The notes below the pieces were generated by a model. It was not told the DNA's origin, did no database searches, and was given only the letters and a program-made list of their open reading frames with translations. A program made the position numbers and the translations under genes. DNA of 64,000 nt from Clostridia bacterium (GTDB lineage Bacteria; Bacillota; Clostridia; Oscillospirales; Acutalibacteraceae): assembly GCA_017521125.1 (NCBI GenBank), contig JAFXDV010000007.1, forward strand, positions 1 through 64,000, in the 5' to 3' direction. Position 1 is the stretch's first letter. Every line of letters begins with the position of its first letter. Below, piece after piece: positions 1 through 7,111 of the stretch.

Positions 1-222
1 ACCTCTGGTGCACCAGTTGTTCTGCCAAGGGCATAGCTGGGCAGCTACGTGCGGATCGGATAAACGCTGAAAGCATCTAAGCGTGAAACCGACCTCAAGA
101 TAAGATATCCCATAGCATAAGCTAGTAAGGTCCCCGGTAGACTACCGGGTTGATAGGCAACATGTGTAAGCGTGGCGACACGTTCAGCTAGGTTGTACTA
201 ATAGACCGAGGGCTTGACCTTT
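1..222 (+). rRNA. 23S ribosomal RNA, 3' end (partial)
   Basis: The window opens inside the last domain of a 23S rRNA. The stretch with GCATCTAAGCGTGAAACC, followed further on by TAGGTTGTACTAATAGACCG and GGCTTGACC, is the conserved 3' end of bacterial 23S rRNA. The 5' part lies before the window. The exact 3' end is placed by similarity and may be off by a few bases. No tRNA lies in the roughly 90-base spacer before the 5S gene. Confidence 0.95.
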
Positions 223-313
223 TTCGTCCTCTTTACTTGCAATCCCTTTGTTCAGTTTTTAGGGTGCGATATAAAAACAAACTATAAGACCGATTTCTTC
301 GGTTTTATATATA

Positions 314-431
<118 letters not shown>

Positions 432-438
432 CAAAAAA

Positions 439-470
439 GCATCGTACAATACGTACGATGCTTTTCTTTT
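439..470 (+). terminator. rrn operon terminator
   Basis: A perfect 9-bp stem (GCATCGTAC / GTACGATGC, loop AATAC) is followed by a T-rich run starting at 462. It lies directly behind the 5S gene. It also abuts the 3' end of the converging symporter gene. Confidence 0.9.
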
Positions 471-1771
471 TATATGTTTAAAATAAGTAAAACAATAAAA
501 GCAATAGGGCATAGGAAATTAATTGAAAGATAAAACATCCTTTTAGGATATTTTAGTCTATGGGAGTTTAAATTTATTTCATTTCTTATATCTTCTAAAT
601 TTCCCGTTTTAGATATAATAACAACCTCAAACAGTCCCACTATAAGCAAAAGAAAATTGCAAACAAGATTATCTACACCAGACATCCTAGCCAGACCGCC
701 TTTTCCTAAGAAAACAAAGCCAACTAACAAACCTAACACCGATAAAACAATCGTAGTTCTTTCTTCTGAAATATTAAATTTATCTTGAATGCAAACGGTA
801 ATGCTTTTAAGATACGAAAACATAGAATCGAGACTCAAAAGTGAGAGACTTAAATAAAAAAGGAATATTATAATACCATTTATAAAAGGGCTGTCGGTTA
901 AGGATGTTATGGCCGCAGGATAAACTGAAAAGCCGGTAGTAATACTGTTAAAATCTACTATCCCGTCTTTAATAACCGACAGATAAATAGCACTTGCTAA
1001 AAGGCTTACAAAAAGGTCTACAAAGGCTATGATAGAAACAGATTTTATTATATTTTCTGACTTTTTTAAAAATGATCCGTAAGCAAACATAACTCCCACC
1101 ATTATAGATAGGCTAAAAAGCACTTGCCCTGCCGTATCTATCCAAAATTGCGGAGAACCAAGCAGATTAGGGTTTATTTCAAAAATTTTTGCAACCTGAC
1201 CTGGTGTAGACATTATGCCGCTAACCGCCAAAACTAAAAGTAAAACAAATGAAAAGATAACCGATACTGAGGAAATTGTACCGAGCCTTTTTGCCGAACC
1301 GTTACAAAAGCAAACTACCGACCACGCAATAATCAGAAATATGACTGCAAAAGGCGTGGTGGCGCCGCCGGTATAACCTGTTATATCATAAAAAAACGTA
1401 TCAATCTCCGATGAACTTAAAGTAGGAATTTTAAAAGCAAAAAAGGTCATTAAAAGCAAAAAGGAAAAAAGCGCTCCATAATAACACATTATAAAAAGTG
1501 AGTTGTTCAACATAGCAAACCCCAAAAAACTGCCTTTTTGGCTTATTTGTTTCATACAACCTACACAGCCCTGTCTATACATTCTGCCCATTGCTGTTTC
1601 GGTAGCAAGCAAGGGTAAACCTAAGGTGATTAAAAAGACAACATAAAAAACAACAAACAGAAAACCGTATTTAGAAAGCAAATAAGGGAATCTAAGAATA
1701 TTTCCAAGACCCACGGCGGCACCCACAGAGGTCATAATAAAATAAAGGGAAGAGTTCCACATATCACGCAT
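470..1771 (-). CDS. Neurotransmitter:sodium symporter (SNF/NSS) family transporter
   Basis: The 433-residue membrane protein begins with the NSS signature around residues 15-35 (GAAVGLGNILRFPYLLSKYG), the unwound first helix that binds sodium and substrate in LeuT and MhsT. About 11-12 hydrophobic segments follow, as usual for short bacterial members. The family imports amino acids or related amines with sodium; the substrate cannot be read from sequence. The gene sits 45 bases behind the HTH-protein gene on the same strand and is probably reached by its transcript. Its ribosome binding site (AGGTG) lies in the 3' arm of a long hairpin at 1773-1812 that ends directly at the start codon, so expression may be gated there. 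Confidence 0.9.
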   Translation of the reverse strand: MRDMWNSSLYFIMTSVGAAVGLGNILRFPYLLSKYGFLFVVFYVVFLITLGLPLLATETAMGRMYRQGCVGCMKQISQKGSFLGFAMLNNSLFIMCYYGALFSFLLLMTFFAFKIPTLSSSEIDTFFYDITGYTGGATTPFAVIFLIIAWSVVCFCNGSAKRLGTISSVSVIFSFVLLLVLAVSGIMSTPGQVAKIFEINPNLLGSPQFWIDTAGQVLFSLSIMVGVMFAYGSFLKKSENIIKSVSIIAFVDLFVSLLASAIYLSVIKDGIVDFNSITTGFSVYPAAITSLTDSPFINGIIIFLFYLSLSLLSLDSMFSYLKSITVCIQDKFNISEERTTIVLSVLGLLVGFVFLGKGGLARMSGVDNLVCNFLLLIVGLFEVVIISKTGNLEDIRNEINLNSHRLKYPKRMFYLSINFLCPIAFIVLLILNI

Positions 1772-1772
1772 A

Positions 1773-1812
1773 AAAACACCTGCCTCATCAATTATATGAG
1801 CGCAGGTGTTTT
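1773..1812 (-). terminator. Hairpin between HTH gene and symporter, covering the symporter RBS
   Basis: On the minus strand AAAACACCTGC pairs with GCAGGTGTTTT, and an inner CTCAT/ATGAG pair extends the stem to about 16 bp with one bulged base. A T run and then the ATG of the symporter gene follow at once. It has the form of an intrinsic terminator for the upstream genes. Because AGGTG is the only evident ribosome binding site of the symporter, the same hairpin would also hide it. Which role applies cannot be told from sequence. Confidence 0.65.
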
Positions 1813-1816
1813 GTTA

Positions 1817-2131
1817 TCACAGTACTATTTTGTCTGCGGCAGAGTTTAAAAGACGTTGAATATGTCGGGAAGAAAAAGAGAGCCTTTGGGCAATTTCTTC
1901 TAAGGTGTCGCCGTATATGTATTTTCTTACAAGTATTTCTCTTTTTCTCAGGTCCTTCTCTTTTTTTATAGCATCTTCTATGGATTTTGCAGATAAAAGA
2001 CACATGTCACGCTCTTTTGTCAGTTCCTTGCGACTGCTTTCATAAAGCTGAATGTCTATGTTAAGCTGCTGGACCCTTAGCATAAGACTACGGTATTCTG
2101 CTAACTTCTTTTTTGTATTATTTCTGTCCAT
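1817..2131 (-). CDS. Sigma-70 region-4-like HTH protein, phage DUF1492-type
   Basis: This 104-residue protein has a charged, probably coiled-coil N-terminal two thirds (residues 5-65) and a C-terminal helix-turn-helix (about 70-100, with TLEEIAQRLSFSSRHIQRLL) resembling sigma factor region 4. That layout is found in small phage regulators of the DUF1492/ArpU kind, which switch on late genes. The family assignment is by pattern, not search. The gene overlaps the zinc-ribbon gene by 14 bases, so the two are co-transcribed from the repressor-controlled minus-strand promoter near 2600. An activator role for the module or for the symporter downstream is inference. Confidence 0.6.
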   Translation of the reverse strand: MDRNNTKKKLAEYRSLMLRVQQLNIDIQLYESSRKELTKERDMCLLSAKSIEDAIKKEKDLRKREILVRKYIYGDTLEEIAQRLSFSSRHIQRLLNSAADKIVL

Positions 2132-2495
2132 TTTTCTTCTCCTTTAGCATAATATATTGGCCGTAAGAAAGTTTGGTGCCATGAGTCTTGTTATAGGAAT
2201 CCAATTCTTTTAGAGTTAGTTCTAACAAAGAGCGCTTCTTAAGTTCAGCAAGGTTTCGCTGTCTTTCCCACATTTTTTCTCCACGTTCCTTGCAGGTGTC
2301 TGAGCAATAATCTCCTTCTTTTGAAAGCTTAGAGCCGCAGTATTTACAGTGGGTAGAAGTCAGTTCTTTAAAGCTTTCAGAGTGGCAAAAAGGGCAACGT
2401 TTAATTCGCTCATAGGGTGGGCTATCAAGGCCGTGTCTCTCAAAAATTATTTCTACAAACTCAAAATTCTTTTTGCAGTCCTGACAATAGTACAT
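2118..2495 (-). CDS. Zinc-ribbon protein of unknown function
   Basis: The 125-residue protein has three pairs of CxxC-type motifs: CQDC at residues 4-7, CPFC near 34-37 and CKYC near 50-53, then a CxxxC pair near 68-72. This suggests two zinc ribbons. The C-terminal 50 residues are charged and helical and end in a segment containing TKLSYGQYIMLKEKK. It resembles small zinc-ribbon proteins of mobile elements, but no precise family is recognised. It has an AAGGAGA ribosome binding site in nearly the same leader (AAGGAGAACTA) as the opposing repressor gene. It is first in the minus-strand unit. Confidence 0.6.
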   Translation of the reverse strand: MYYCQDCKKNFEFVEIIFERHGLDSPPYERIKRCPFCHSESFKELTSTHCKYCGSKLSKEGDYCSDTCKERGEKMWERQRNLAELKKRSLLELTLKELDSYNKTHGTKLSYGQYIMLKEKKNGQK

Positions 2496-2520
2496 AGCAT
2501 TAGTTCTCCTTAATTTTTAC

Positions 2521-2549
2521 TTGACATTTACTAAATTATGTAATATAAT
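2521..2549 (+). promoter_or_regulatory. Consensus promoter for the XRE-ImmA unit
   Basis: TTGACA (2521-2526) and TATAAT (2544-2549) are separated by exactly 17 bases, so both hexamers are perfect sigma-A consensus. The predicted start is near 2556. The 16-bp operator-like palindrome at 2528-2543 fills the spacer, as expected if the downstream XRE protein represses its own gene. Confidence 0.85.
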
Positions 2550-2647
2550 GTCGATAAAGAACAAAATATTACTAATATCAGTAATTTCAAGTCAATTATA
2601 TTACTGACTTTAGTAATTGTCAAGGACATAATTACTAAAATCAGTAA
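2528..2647. promoter_or_regulatory. Array of four operator-like palindromes
   Basis: A 16-bp palindrome with consensus TTACT-N6-AGTAA occurs at 2528-2543 (one mismatch, right half TGTAA), 2569-2584, 2601-2616 and 2632-2647. Start-to-start distances are 41, 32 and 31 bp, close to four and three helical turns, so bound dimers would sit on one face of the DNA. The first and third sites fill the spacers of the two opposing promoters. The XRE protein encoded next door is the obvious candidate binder; that is inference. Confidence 0.8.
2595..2623 (-). promoter_or_regulatory. Consensus promoter for the zinc-ribbon/HTH unit, facing the repressor promoter
   Basis: Read on the minus strand, TTGACA (2623-2618) and TATAAT (2600-2595) are 17 bases apart, again a perfect match. 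The start is near 2588, so transcription runs left through the plus-strand promoter while the plus transcript runs right through this one. The palindrome at 2601-2616 lies inside the spacer. Confidence 0.85.
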
Positions 2648-2678
2648 ATTTGTCACATATTAACAAAGGAGAACTATT

Positions 2679-3020
2679 ATGAACGACCTTTTTGACAGAA
2701 TTGAAAAACTTTGTAAAAGCCACAGTATGAATATTACCGAAATGTGTAAGCTCTGCTCAATACCCAGAGCATCACTTTCCGATTTTAAAATGGGAAGAAT
2801 AAAAACTCTTTCGGCATCAACCTTGCAAAAAATTTCGGAGCTCTTTTCAGTGAGCGTTGAGTATTTAATGTCGGGAGAGGAAAGGTTTGTAGACGAGCAA
2901 AGTCTTAAGGTTGCTCTTTTCGGCGGTAGTGAGGATGTCACCGACGAAATGTGGAACGAGGTTAAGCGATACGCGATGTATGTTAAGGAAAGAGAAAATG
3001 GAAATAATCAAGCTTTATAA
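2679..3020 (+). CDS. XRE-family transcriptional repressor
   Basis: The 113-residue protein has an N-terminal Cro/CI-type helix-turn-helix (residues 5-65, with SIPRASLSDFKMGRIKTLSA) and a short C-terminal tail. This is the layout of ImmR-like repressors of mobile elements. It starts with ATG 9 bases after AAGGAGA. It overlaps the ImmA-type peptidase gene by 23 bases. Repressor and anti-repressor peptidase pairs of this kind (ImmR/ImmA of ICEBs1) control element induction through cleavage of the repressor. Four palindromes upstream are its likely operators. Confidence 0.85.
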   Translation: MNDLFDRIEKLCKSHSMNITEMCKLCSIPRASLSDFKMGRIKTLSASTLQKISELFSVSVEYLMSGEERFVDEQSLKVALFGGSEDVTDEMWNEVKRYAMYVKERENGNNQAL

Positions 3021-3402
3021 AATTGCAGACCGAGAGGGAATAAGGGTAGATTTTCCTCATATGCCTAACGTTAAGTCGGCCTGCATATCATTAAATGGAA
3101 AGAATTTTATAGCCATTGATAAAGGGGTGCGCTATGGCTCGGCGGAAGAAAAGGTGAAATTAGCCCACGAAATAGGCCACTGTGCCAGCAACGGATTTTA
3201 TTCGGTAGGCGAGAATTTAAAAGACCGAGAGGAAAAGGAAAAAAAGGCAGATTCTTGGGCAATTGAAAACTTGGTCCCTCTTTCTGAATTAGAACAGGCT
3301 ATAAAGAACGGACAGGAAGATATATCGGCGCTAGCCGAATACTTTGGTGTAACTGAGAGTTTTATGCAAAAAACACTACAGTATTATTCAGAAAAAAACT
3401 AA
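2998..3402 (+). CDS. ImmA/IrrE-family metallopeptidase
   Basis: This is a 134-residue ImmA/IrrE-type zinc peptidase. The HExxH motif is HEIGH near residue 60, followed by a downstream acidic residue within the EKKADSWA segment that would complete the zinc site, as in the family (E/N-x-A-N or D-x-WA). The ATG at 2998 is chosen because it has an AAGGAA site 8 bases upstream and overlaps the repressor gene end. A longer reading from 2911 lacks a binding site and would overlap the repressor by 110 bases. Family members cleave their partner XRE repressor in response to a signal; here the partner is the gene just upstream. Confidence 0.85.
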   Translation: MEIIKLYKIADREGIRVDFPHMPNVKSACISLNGKNFIAIDKGVRYGSAEEKVKLAHEIGHCASNGFYSVGENLKDREEKEKKADSWAIENLVPLSELEQAIKNGQEDISALAEYFGVTESFMQKTLQYYSEKN

Positions 3403-3409
3403 AAAAAAG

Positions 3410-3438
3410 TTGAAAAGTGCAAAAAAATATGATAAAAT
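3410..3438 (+). promoter_or_regulatory. Promoter of gdhA
   Basis: TTGAAA (3410-3415) and TAAAAT (3433-3438) are spaced by 17 bases, in the gap between the ImmA-type gene and gdhA. The leader that follows carries a short 5-bp hairpin (AGGAC/GTCCT) and six T residues before the ribosome binding site. Confidence 0.6.
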
Positions 3439-3495
3439 TATTCTTAACTTATTTTTGGAGGACTATATAGGTCGTCCTTTTTTGAAAGGTGGTCC

Positions 3496-4854
3496 ATGAA
3501 AATGGCATTCAAATCAGAGTATTTACAAAAGGTATACGATGATGTAGTAAAAAGAAATGCAGGAGAGCCTGAGTTTCATCAGGCAGTTAAAGAGGTGTTA
3601 GAATCCTTAGAACCTGTTATCGAAGCTCGTCCTGAGTTTATTGAAAAAGGTGTTATCGATTCTATCGTTGAACCTGAGCGTATGATTTCCTTCAGAGTTC
3701 CTTGGGTTGATGATAACGGCAAGGTTCAAATCAACCGTGGTTTCAGAGTTCAGTTTAATAGTGCGATAGGACCTTACAAGGGTGGTCTTCGTTTCCATCC
3801 ATCAGTATATTCAGGAATCATTAAGTTCTTAGGTTTTGAGCAAACCTTCAAGAACTCTCTTACAAGTCTTCCTATGGGCGGCGGTAAGGGTGGCTCCGAC
3901 TTTGACCCAAGAGGCAAGTCTGATATGGAGATTATGAGATTCTGTCAGAGCTTTATGACCGAGCTTTCTAAACATATAGGACCAGACACCGACGTTCCTG
4001 CAGGAGACATCGGCGTAGGTGCACGCGAAATAGGTTACTTATTTGGTCAGTATAAGCGCCTTAGAAATGAGTTCACAGGAGTTCTTACAGGTAAGGGCCT
4101 TTCTTACGGCGGCTCACTTGTTCGTCCTGAGGCAACTGGTTTCGGCTCAGTATATTTTGCAACCGAAATGTTAAAATCTTTCGGTGAGGAAGTTAAGGGT
4201 AAAACCTTTGCTATTTCAGGTTTCGGTAACGTAGCTTGGGGTACTGCAAAGAAGATTGCTCAACTTGGAGGTAAGGTTGTAACAATTTCCGGTCCTGACG
4301 GATATGTTTATGACAAAGATGGTGTTGTTACCGACGAAAAAATTAACTATCTCTTAGAGATGCGTGCATCAGGCAGAGATAAGGTTCAGGATTATGCAGA
4401 TAAGTTTGGAGTTCCCTTCTTTGCAGGAAAACGTCCTTGGAGCGAAAAGGTTGACGTTGTTATGCCTTGCGCAACTCAGAACGAGGTAGGCATTGAGGAT
4501 GCTAAGAATATCGTTGCAAACGGTGTTAAGTATTATGTTGAGGTTGCTAATATGCCTACAACTGCCGAGGCCGTTGAGTACTTAAAGGCTAACAAGGTTG
4601 TTATTGCTCCTTCAAAGGCAGTTAATGCAGGCGGCGTTGCAGTTTCAGGACTTGAGATGAGCCAGAACTCAATGCGTTATTCTTGGACCAGTGAAGAGGT
4701 TGACGCAAAGCTTCATCAGATTATGTCCAATATTTATGCTTCTTGCGCAAAAGCAGCTAAAGATTATGGAATGGAAGGCGACCTTATTGCAGGCGCTAAC
4801 ATTGCAGGTTTCTTAAAGGTTGCAGATGCTATGATGGCACAAGGCGTGGTATAA
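3496..4854 (+). CDS. gdhA: NADP-type glutamate dehydrogenase
   Basis: The 452-residue protein matches the hexameric bacterial GDH of about 450 residues. It shows the substrate segment PYKGGLRFHPSV, the active-site lysine region around PMGGGKGGSDFDP, the segment VPAGDIGVGAREIG, and a nucleotide-binding Rossmann motif with FAISGFGNVAWG. It makes glutamate from 2-oxoglutarate and ammonia with NADPH, the main ammonia entry point in many gut Clostridia. It starts 6 bases after GAAAGGTGG. It is a single-gene unit between its own promoter and a two-way terminator. Confidence 0.95.
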   Translation: MKMAFKSEYLQKVYDDVVKRNAGEPEFHQAVKEVLESLEPVIEARPEFIEKGVIDSIVEPERMISFRVPWVDDNGKVQINRGFRVQFNSAIGPYKGGLRFHPSVYSGIIKFLGFEQTFKNSLTSLPMGGGKGGSDFDPRGKSDMEIMRFCQSFMTELSKHIGPDTDVPAGDIGVGAREIGYLFGQYKRLRNEFTGVLTGKGLSYGGSLVRPEATGFGSVYFATEMLKSFGEEVKGKTFAISGFGNVAWGTAKKIAQLGGKVVTISGPDGYVYDKDGVVTDEKINYLLEMRASGRDKVQDYADKFGVPFFAGKRPWSEKVDVVMPCATQNEVGIEDAKNIVANGVKYYVEVANMPTTAEAVEYLKANKVVIAPSKAVNAGGVAVSGLEMSQNSMRYSWTSEEVDAKLHQIMSNIYASCAKAAKDYGMEGDLIAGANIAGFLKVADAMMAQGVV

Positions 4855-4866
4855 GAAATTATAATA

Positions 4867-4896
4867 AAAAATCCTGATGTTTTACATCAGGATTTT
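4867..4896. terminator. Two-way terminator between gdhA and the sulfatase gene
   Basis: AAATCCTGATG pairs with CATCAGGATTT around the loop TTTTA, with A and T runs on both sides. It can end transcription from both converging genes. The stop codon of the minus-strand gene lies inside it. Confidence 0.85.
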
Positions 4897-6860
4897 TTCA
4901 TTATATATTTGTAATAATCGTGTTCGAGAATTTCAGAAGAGACTTTAAATTTATTGCTCACTATATTTTTAACGTTTTCAAGGTAGAGTTCGGTTTCCGC
5001 CTCGTTTTTAAAGGTTTCACTGTTAAAGGGATAAAACTTATCGGTAGTAGCGTTGTATTTTCCTTTAGAGGTAATAAACGAACGGTCGCTTAATATTACC
5101 AATGCTTCTGAATCAGAGAAAATATCCCTTCCCATAAGAAGCCTTGAATCAAATTCAAAGCCAAACAAATTTAACAAGGTGGGAAGCACGTCTAAAGATG
5201 AACAGTATTTATCAATAGTAGGAGGGTTCTGAGTTCCACCGCAAAACAGAATGAAATTGCTTTTATAAAGCTCGAAATTTTGTTCTACAGGACGACCTAA
5301 AAGCTCTTCCCAAATAGCAAATTTGTCTGCATTATCTTGTTCGAGACCATAAGGATAATGGTCGGGGGTAATTGCGATTACGGTTTTTTCATAAACCCCG
5401 GCCGCCTTTAACTCGTCAATAAGTTTCTCCATAGCCTTGTCGAGCTCGATGTTACAGGCGTAATATGCCTTTAAGGTCTCGCTACAGTCAAGGTCTTTGA
5501 CTAAATCCCAGTTTTTAGCAGCAATGTCATTTTTTTCAGGATTGTAGTCCAAATGTCCGCTAACAGTCATATAGTAGGCGTGGAAGGGCTTATCGTCAGA
5601 TAAATAATCTTTAATCGAACCGTTAATCATTTCAAGGTCGGACTGAGGCCATTGTTTTGTTACATATTCTTCAAGTCCGTTTCCGTAGCCTTTATATGTA
5701 TAACCTAAATTGGGATGGGAAATATCTCGATGATAATAATTATATGTATTATTGTGGTAAGCAAAGGTCTTGTCTACGCCAATGGACTTAAACATATTTC
5801 CCAAACCAAAGGGCATATAATTTTTGCCCGAAGTATAAAAACTCCAAATACCTGCTTTGGGAATAAGACCATTACATATGATATATTCTCCATCAGAGGT
5901 GGAAACGCCCCAAATGGGAGTGTAGAAATTGTTAAATTTAAAACCCTCGTTTGACATTTTGTAAAGTGTAGGGGTGAGATTTTCGTCCACCGCATATGGA
6001 GAAAAACCTTCGGCGGTAACGAGAATTAAATTGTAGCCTTTATACATTCCCGTATACTCATTTTTATTACTGGGAACAAGGCTTGAAAAATAGTTGTTTA
6101 GACCATTAAATTTTGAATTATCAGATGGGAAATCAATGTCTATCACGTTATAATTTTGCTTTTCAGCAGGGTTGTAGTTATCCTTGTCTAAAGGAACTTC
6201 CTTCTCAAGAGAGATGTTAGGATTTACGCCGAATAAATTATATTTTGCATCTAAAACTTCGGTTCTTAAAAGGCCGAATTCTTTGACCGATAAATTAGTA
6301 TCAAATTCACTTGACTGTATGGCAGAAAGGTAGGGAATAAAGGAAATTCCATAGGAAAGTGCAAAATGAACGGCAACACCGAGAACTAAAAATCTAAACC
6401 ACCTTTTTTTTCTGGGAGATTTATACAAAATTATCTTGTGACTGAAAACACAAACGACAATAAGAGGTAGGGATAAAAGGATAATGGCAGGGAGGCTGTC
6501 CAGAATTGCTTTTACGGTTGATTCAAAAAGGCCTTCGGCAATAACCTGAGCCGTGCCGCCTACAGTCAGAGAGTAGAAAATAAGATATTTGTTAAAAAAC
6601 ATATGATAGGTGGTTTGTGTTGCAAACAGAATAAATAAAAAAGAAAAAGCAATAACTATAATGTTTTTTTGAGACCTTTTATTGCGGAAAATCTTAGATA
6701 TTGCGGTTATAATACCAAAAGGAACAAGAGAGAACAAAGGCATAAAAATTAGCCCAAAGGTAAAAAATTCATTACAGGTGAAAAGCTTAAAAATAAGCTC
6801 CATATAAACAATTGACACATATGTAAAGAGTCTGCTATCAATATGTAATGGTCTTTTCAT
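4887..6860 (-). CDS. LTA synthase family sulfatase, membrane-bound
   Basis: The product of 657 residues has about five membrane segments in the first 200 residues and then an extracellular alkaline-phosphatase-like sulfatase domain. The nucleophile region shows TPIWGVSTSDGEYI, and the metal-binding end shows ITPDHYPYG. That is the LtaS architecture: a glycerol-phosphate or similar transferase that extends lipoteichoic-acid-like polymers on the outer face of the membrane. The ATG at 6860 is preferred over TTG at 6908 because GTGGAG lies 8 bases before it. The gene is last in a sporulation operon (gpr, spoIIP, small membrane protein), which hints at a spore-envelope role. Confidence 0.85.
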   Translation of the reverse strand: MKRPLHIDSRLFTYVSIVYMELIFKLFTCNEFFTFGLIFMPLFSLVPFGIITAISKIFRNKRSQKNIIVIAFSFLFILFATQTTYHMFFNKYLIFYSLTVGGTAQVIAEGLFESTVKAILDSLPAIILLSLPLIVVCVFSHKIILYKSPRKKRWFRFLVLGVAVHFALSYGISFIPYLSAIQSSEFDTNLSVKEFGLLRTEVLDAKYNLFGVNPNISLEKEVPLDKDNYNPAEKQNYNVIDIDFPSDNSKFNGLNNYFSSLVPSNKNEYTGMYKGYNLILVTAEGFSPYAVDENLTPTLYKMSNEGFKFNNFYTPIWGVSTSDGEYIICNGLIPKAGIWSFYTSGKNYMPFGLGNMFKSIGVDKTFAYHNNTYNYYHRDISHPNLGYTYKGYGNGLEEYVTKQWPQSDLEMINGSIKDYLSDDKPFHAYYMTVSGHLDYNPEKNDIAAKNWDLVKDLDCSETLKAYYACNIELDKAMEKLIDELKAAGVYEKTVIAITPDHYPYGLEQDNADKFAIWEELLGRPVEQNFELYKSNFILFCGGTQNPPTIDKYCSSLDVLPTLLNLFGFEFDSRLLMGRDIFSDSEALVILSDRSFITSKGKYNATTDKFYPFNSETFKNEAETELYLENVKNIVSNKFKVSSEILEHDYYKYIMKKS

Positions 6861-6904
6861 TAAATCAACTCCACTTACTATTGTAGCAGAATTTTCGACA
6901 GAGT

Positions 6905-7111
6905 TCAACTAATATAGTATTCAAAATCAAAGACCTTTATATATGAAGAAGAAATAATAACGGCTTTGCGATTGTCATTAAACCCGTTTTTTCGTATTGC
7001 TTCGTAGGTTTCGCAAAGTGTCAAATAGGAGAAAGAAACAACAAAAAGAATGGCGGCTGTAGTAACCGCCGAATATATAAAAACTTTTATATTCCTTTTG
7101 ATTTTACTCAC
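6905..7111 (-). CDS. Small membrane protein of unknown function in the spoIIP operon
   Basis: This 68-residue protein has a basic N-terminus, one strong membrane segment (about residues 10-32) and a short polar tail. It starts with GTG, sharing GTGA with the spoIIP stop codon, so translation is probably coupled. No family is recognised. Its place between spoIIP and an LtaS-like gene makes a membrane-associated role in sporulation possible, but the sequence gives no function. Confidence 0.6.
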   Translation of the reverse strand: MSKIKRNIKVFIYSAVTTAAILFVVSFSYLTLCETYEAIRKNGFNDNRKAVIISSSYIKVFDFEYYIS

